Source of the DNA: Paraburkholderia franconis
Lineage (GTDB): Bacteria > Pseudomonadota > Gammaproteobacteria > Burkholderiales > Burkholderiaceae
Direction of reading: 5' to 3'
DNA: 64,000 nucleotides
NCBI RefSeq assembly: GCF_009362735.1
Contig: NZ_WHNP01000009.1
Span: forward strand, 62,001 to 126,000
Every line of letters begins with the position of its first letter. The stretch's first letter is position 1. The position numbers were made by a program, and so were the translations under genes. A model generated the notes under the pieces. It was given only the letters and a program-made list of their open reading frames with translations. It did not search any database and had not been told where the DNA came from. This document shows, piece by piece, positions 61,795 through 64,000 of this stretch.

Positions 61795-62068
61795 ACCGTT
61801 ATGCAAGCTTTCGCGCGGCTGGCGCGGCGCGCATTTTTCGCGCTAGCGTTTCAATCGCGCGTTAGCCGCTCATGCAGCGTTCGTCCGTGCGATGGCGAAC
61901 GTTTGTTTGCTCTGGCGTATTCATCGCGCTTTGCGATTTGCTTCGCCGCGCACTCACGGATGTGCGATTTGAAACTCCCAGTTTCATGACCTCGTCGCTG
62001 ACGCGCCTTTTTCAACGGCGTTGCAGTCTGCATAATCGGTGCATCTCTTTGACATCACGGAGCAGCAC
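61795..62068. other. Intergenic region without recognised gene
   Basis: Somewhat AT-richer than the surroundings. Only short, unsupported frames are present. It presumably holds the promoter of the downstream SDR gene. Confidence 0.4.
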
Positions 62069-62674
62069 ATGGGCAAAGTCGTTGTGATCGGCGCAACGGG
62101 CACGCTGGGCCAGGCCGTCGCCGCCGCATTGAAAGCGCGTCACGAAGTGATCGAAGTGGGCGCGACGCGTGGCGTGCATCACGTCGACGGCACGGACCCG
62201 GCGAGCATCGAACGGCTGTTTCAGGAAATCGGCAACGTCGATGCCGTGGTCACGGCGACGGGCAAAGTGCATTTCGGGCCCTTGTCCGAGATGACGGTCG
62301 AGCAGTTCTGGATCGGCCTGCGCGACAAGCTGATGGGACAGATCAATTTCGTGCTCGCCGCGCAAAAGTACGTGAACGACGGCGGCTCGTTCACGCTGAC
62401 GAGCGGCATTCTCGCCGACGAGCCGATCAGCCAGGGCGTCAGCGCGACCACGGTGAACCTCGCGCTCGAAGGCTTCGTGCGCGGCGCGGCGATCGAGCTG
62501 CCGCGCGGCATCCGCATCAACGTCGTCAGCCCGACCGTGCTGACGGAGTCGATGGAAGGCTATGCGCCGTTCTTCCGCGGCTTCGAACCCGTCGACGCAA
62601 GCAAGGCCGCGCTGGGCTATCTGCGCAGCGTCGAGGGTGCGCAGACGGGGCGGGTTTATCGCATCGGCTATTGA
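62069..62674 (+). CDS. Short-chain dehydrogenase/reductase, atypical active site
   Basis: 201 residues. The Rossmann start GKVVVIGATGTLGQAVAAAL has the GxxGxxG cofactor loop; TATGKVHF replaces the usual NNAG; Ser112 (TSGILAD) is at the catalytic Ser place. The expected YxxxK is missing: the segment reads GVSATTVNLALEGFVRGAAI, with no Tyr and Asn instead of Lys. Known small SDR relatives share this, so it may be a binding or isomerase-like protein. CGGAG precedes the ATG. Confidence 0.85.
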   Translation: MGKVVVIGATGTLGQAVAAALKARHEVIEVGATRGVHHVDGTDPASIERLFQEIGNVDAVVTATGKVHFGPLSEMTVEQFWIGLRDKLMGQINFVLAAQKYVNDGGSFTLTSGILADEPISQGVSATTVNLALEGFVRGAAIELPRGIRINVVSPTVLTESMEGYAPFFRGFEPVDASKAALGYLRSVEGAQTGRVYRIGY

Positions 62675-62749
62675 GCTTGGGCTATTGAACGCGGCCATCG
62701 CGTCTGGGCCATCAAAGTTCGGCAAACGCGTACAAGCAAGCGGGCGCGC

Positions 62750-63655
62750 CTACGCCCGCTGCTCCTTGACGCGCGACACGATCTGCGTCGGGCTCACGAA
62801 CTGCAGCGCGATCAACACCCAGATCAGCGTGATCGCCATATAAATCATCGCCATCGCGTCGATCGATTGCGGCGCGCGCACACCCGTCGAAAACACGGCG
62901 TAATACAACGCGACGACGAGCGTTTGCGTCGACGGCCCCGCTGTGAAGAACGTCAACTCGAACATGCCGATCGTGCGCACCAGCACGAGCAGACCTGCGG
63001 CCAGCATGCCTGGCACCAGCAACGGCAGCAGCACGTAGCGGAAATAACGGAACGTGTTCGCGCCGAAAATGCGCGCCGCCGATTCCAGATTCGGGTCGAT
63101 CTGCTCGATGAACGGCGTCATCACGAGAATGACGAACGGCAGCGCGGGCACGAGGTTCGCGAGGATCACACCGGCAAGCGTGCCCGCGAGCCCGACCTTG
63201 TACATCACGGTGGCCATCGGAATGCCGTATGTGACGGGCGGCACCATCAGCGGCAGCAGGAACACGAGCATCGCGAAACGCTTGCCGCGAAACTGCACGC
63301 GCGCAAGCGCATACGCGGCAGGCACGCCGAGCAGGATGGACAGCAGCACCACCGCGCCGACCACTTCGACCGTCACCCACAGCACAGCCGCCAGCTGAAA
63401 GTCGCTCCACGCCTGCGCGTACCAGTGCAGCGTGAAGCCTTGCGGCAGCAGCGTACCGAACCAGCGCGTCGCGATCGAATTGACGGCGACCGTCGCAATC
63501 AGCAATACGATGTTCAGCAGAAAGAAAATCATCGCGCCCCAGACGAGCGCCTTGTACACGCGGTCGCGCAGACTGACGTGCGGTTTCATCGACTTCACCG
63601 TTTGCCCTTGCGGCGCGGCGGGCCACGGATGCGCGACTTGACGATCGGTTGCCAT
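62750..63655 (-). CDS. ABC transporter permease (PotC/ModB-like)
   Basis: 301 residues with six membrane helices and the coupling EAA motif ESAARIFGANTFRYFRYVLL then PLLVPG (about 207-232). VPAAYALARVQFRGKRFAML and TFFTAGPSTQTLVVALYYAV are typical of polyamine or phosphonate-type importers. It starts inside the stop of the upstream permease (ATGA), so the two form a heterodimer. The solute is unknown, since the binding protein and ATPase lie outside the window. Confidence 0.92.
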   Translation of the reverse strand: MATDRQVAHPWPAAPQGQTVKSMKPHVSLRDRVYKALVWGAMIFFLLNIVLLIATVAVNSIATRWFGTLLPQGFTLHWYAQAWSDFQLAAVLWVTVEVVGAVVLLSILLGVPAAYALARVQFRGKRFAMLVFLLPLMVPPVTYGIPMATVMYKVGLAGTLAGVILANLVPALPFVILVMTPFIEQIDPNLESAARIFGANTFRYFRYVLLPLLVPGMLAAGLLVLVRTIGMFELTFFTAGPSTQTLVVALYYAVFSTGVRAPQSIDAMAMIYMAITLIWVLIALQFVSPTQIVSRVKEQRA

Positions 63656-64000
63656 CAGCCCTTACCTCCCGTCGCCGGTCCGCTGTAGAAGAAGCGGCGC
63701 GCGCCCAGCATCGCGGCGACGATCACCAGTTGCACGAATCCCATCACGATCGCAATCGCCGAAGCGAGCGAGTAATCGTAGTTTTCGAACGCGGCCTCGG
63801 CAGCGGCGATCGACATCACGCGCGTCGGCCCGGCCGGCGCACCGAGCAGCACCGCCGACGGAAACACCGAAAACGCCTGCACGAACGACAGGCACGCGGC
63901 CATCGTCAGCCCCGGCACGAGCAGCGGCAGATAGATCTGCCGGAACTGTTGCCACGGATTCGCGCCGAGCGTCGCGGCGGCGCTCGCGAGCGTCGGATCG
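63655..64000 (-). CDS. ABC transporter permease, C-terminal part (5' end outside window)
   Basis: The frame is open to the right edge. It contains the EAA loop ASAAATLGANPWQQFRQIYL then PLLVPG and the last two or three membrane helices (FVQAFSVFPSAVLLGAPAGP; IAIVMGFVQLVIVAAMLGAR). It is the PotB-like partner of the next gene. The N-terminal half is not visible. Confidence 0.9.
   Translation of the reverse strand, partial: DPTLASAAATLGANPWQQFRQIYLPLLVPGLTMAACLSFVQAFSVFPSAVLLGAPAGPTRVMSIAAAEAAFENYDYSLASAIAIVMGFVQLVIVAAMLGARRFFYSGPATGGKG

Noticed and set aside
1..64000. CRISPR arrays, tRNA or rRNA genes and complete insertion sequences
   Set aside because: No regular spaced repeats, no cloverleaf-like or ribosomal RNA sequence, and no transposase frame were seen. 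Intergenic gaps are short.

Overview
The window is high-GC chromosomal DNA that looks like a Burkholderiales bacterium, most likely Paraburkholderia or Burkholderia. The grounds are gene content and style: a pcaIJBDC beta-ketoadipate operon, EmrAB-type efflux with tandem MarR regulators, a phasin, a liv-type ABC system with a fused permease, MocR, LysR and AraC regulators, and very strong GC bias at third codon positions. No rRNA, tRNA, CRISPR array or complete insertion sequence was seen. Both ends cut through genes: a glycosyltransferase on the left and an ABC permease on the right.

Positions 1-9.2 kb: a surface-polysaccharide segment (two glycosyltransferases and a ManC-type GDP-mannose enzyme) surrounds what looks like a complete cAMP signalling module. 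A CHASE2 adenylate/guanylate cyclase is co-transcribed with a FecR-domain secreted protein and a TPR plus beta-barrel outer-membrane protein. Divergent from them is a CRP-family regulator. The shared intergenic region carries two identical, perfect TGTGA-N6-TCACA boxes 40 bp apart, and the regulator has the RETVxR recognition helix of CRP. Next comes a short decayed stretch with a truncated H-NS-like gene and a frameshifted chemotaxis-receptor tail.

Positions 10-16.5 kb: a thiolase, then an EmrAB/NodT tripartite efflux operon headed by two MarR genes. The same 12-bp operator-like sequence occurs three times there. Positions 16.5-25 kb: a transglutaminase / circularly permuted ATP-grasp plus alpha-E / transglutaminase-DUF2126 operon, divergent from a zinc-ribbon metallopeptidase. 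This is a peptide- or protein-modification type system of unknown product. A phasin follows.

Positions 25.4-31.6 kb: HPP-CBS membrane protein, MarR and ClC-CBS channel, with a shared operator-like inverted repeat, then a tightly overlapped DUF4142-cupredoxin-ECF sigma operon and a Cys-rich secreted protein. Positions 31.6-44.4 kb: mixed metabolism and regulation (PNPOx/ferredoxin-reductase fusion, GST, LysR, GNAT, LysE, GGDEF protein, MocR with omega-aminotransferase, histone-H1-like protein). Positions 44.5-49.3 kb: a liv-type ABC uptake operon. Positions 49.5-51.2 kb: a small accessory island with a toxin-like protein, a small partner, a broken toxin tail and an immunity-like protein. Positions 51.3-56.9 kb: the pcaIJBDC operon, divergent from a LysR gene. 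Positions 56.9-64 kb: folE, EamA and AraC, serine acetyltransferase, small conserved proteins, an atypical SDR and an ABC permease pair.

All functional calls come from reading translated sequence by eye. No database search was run.
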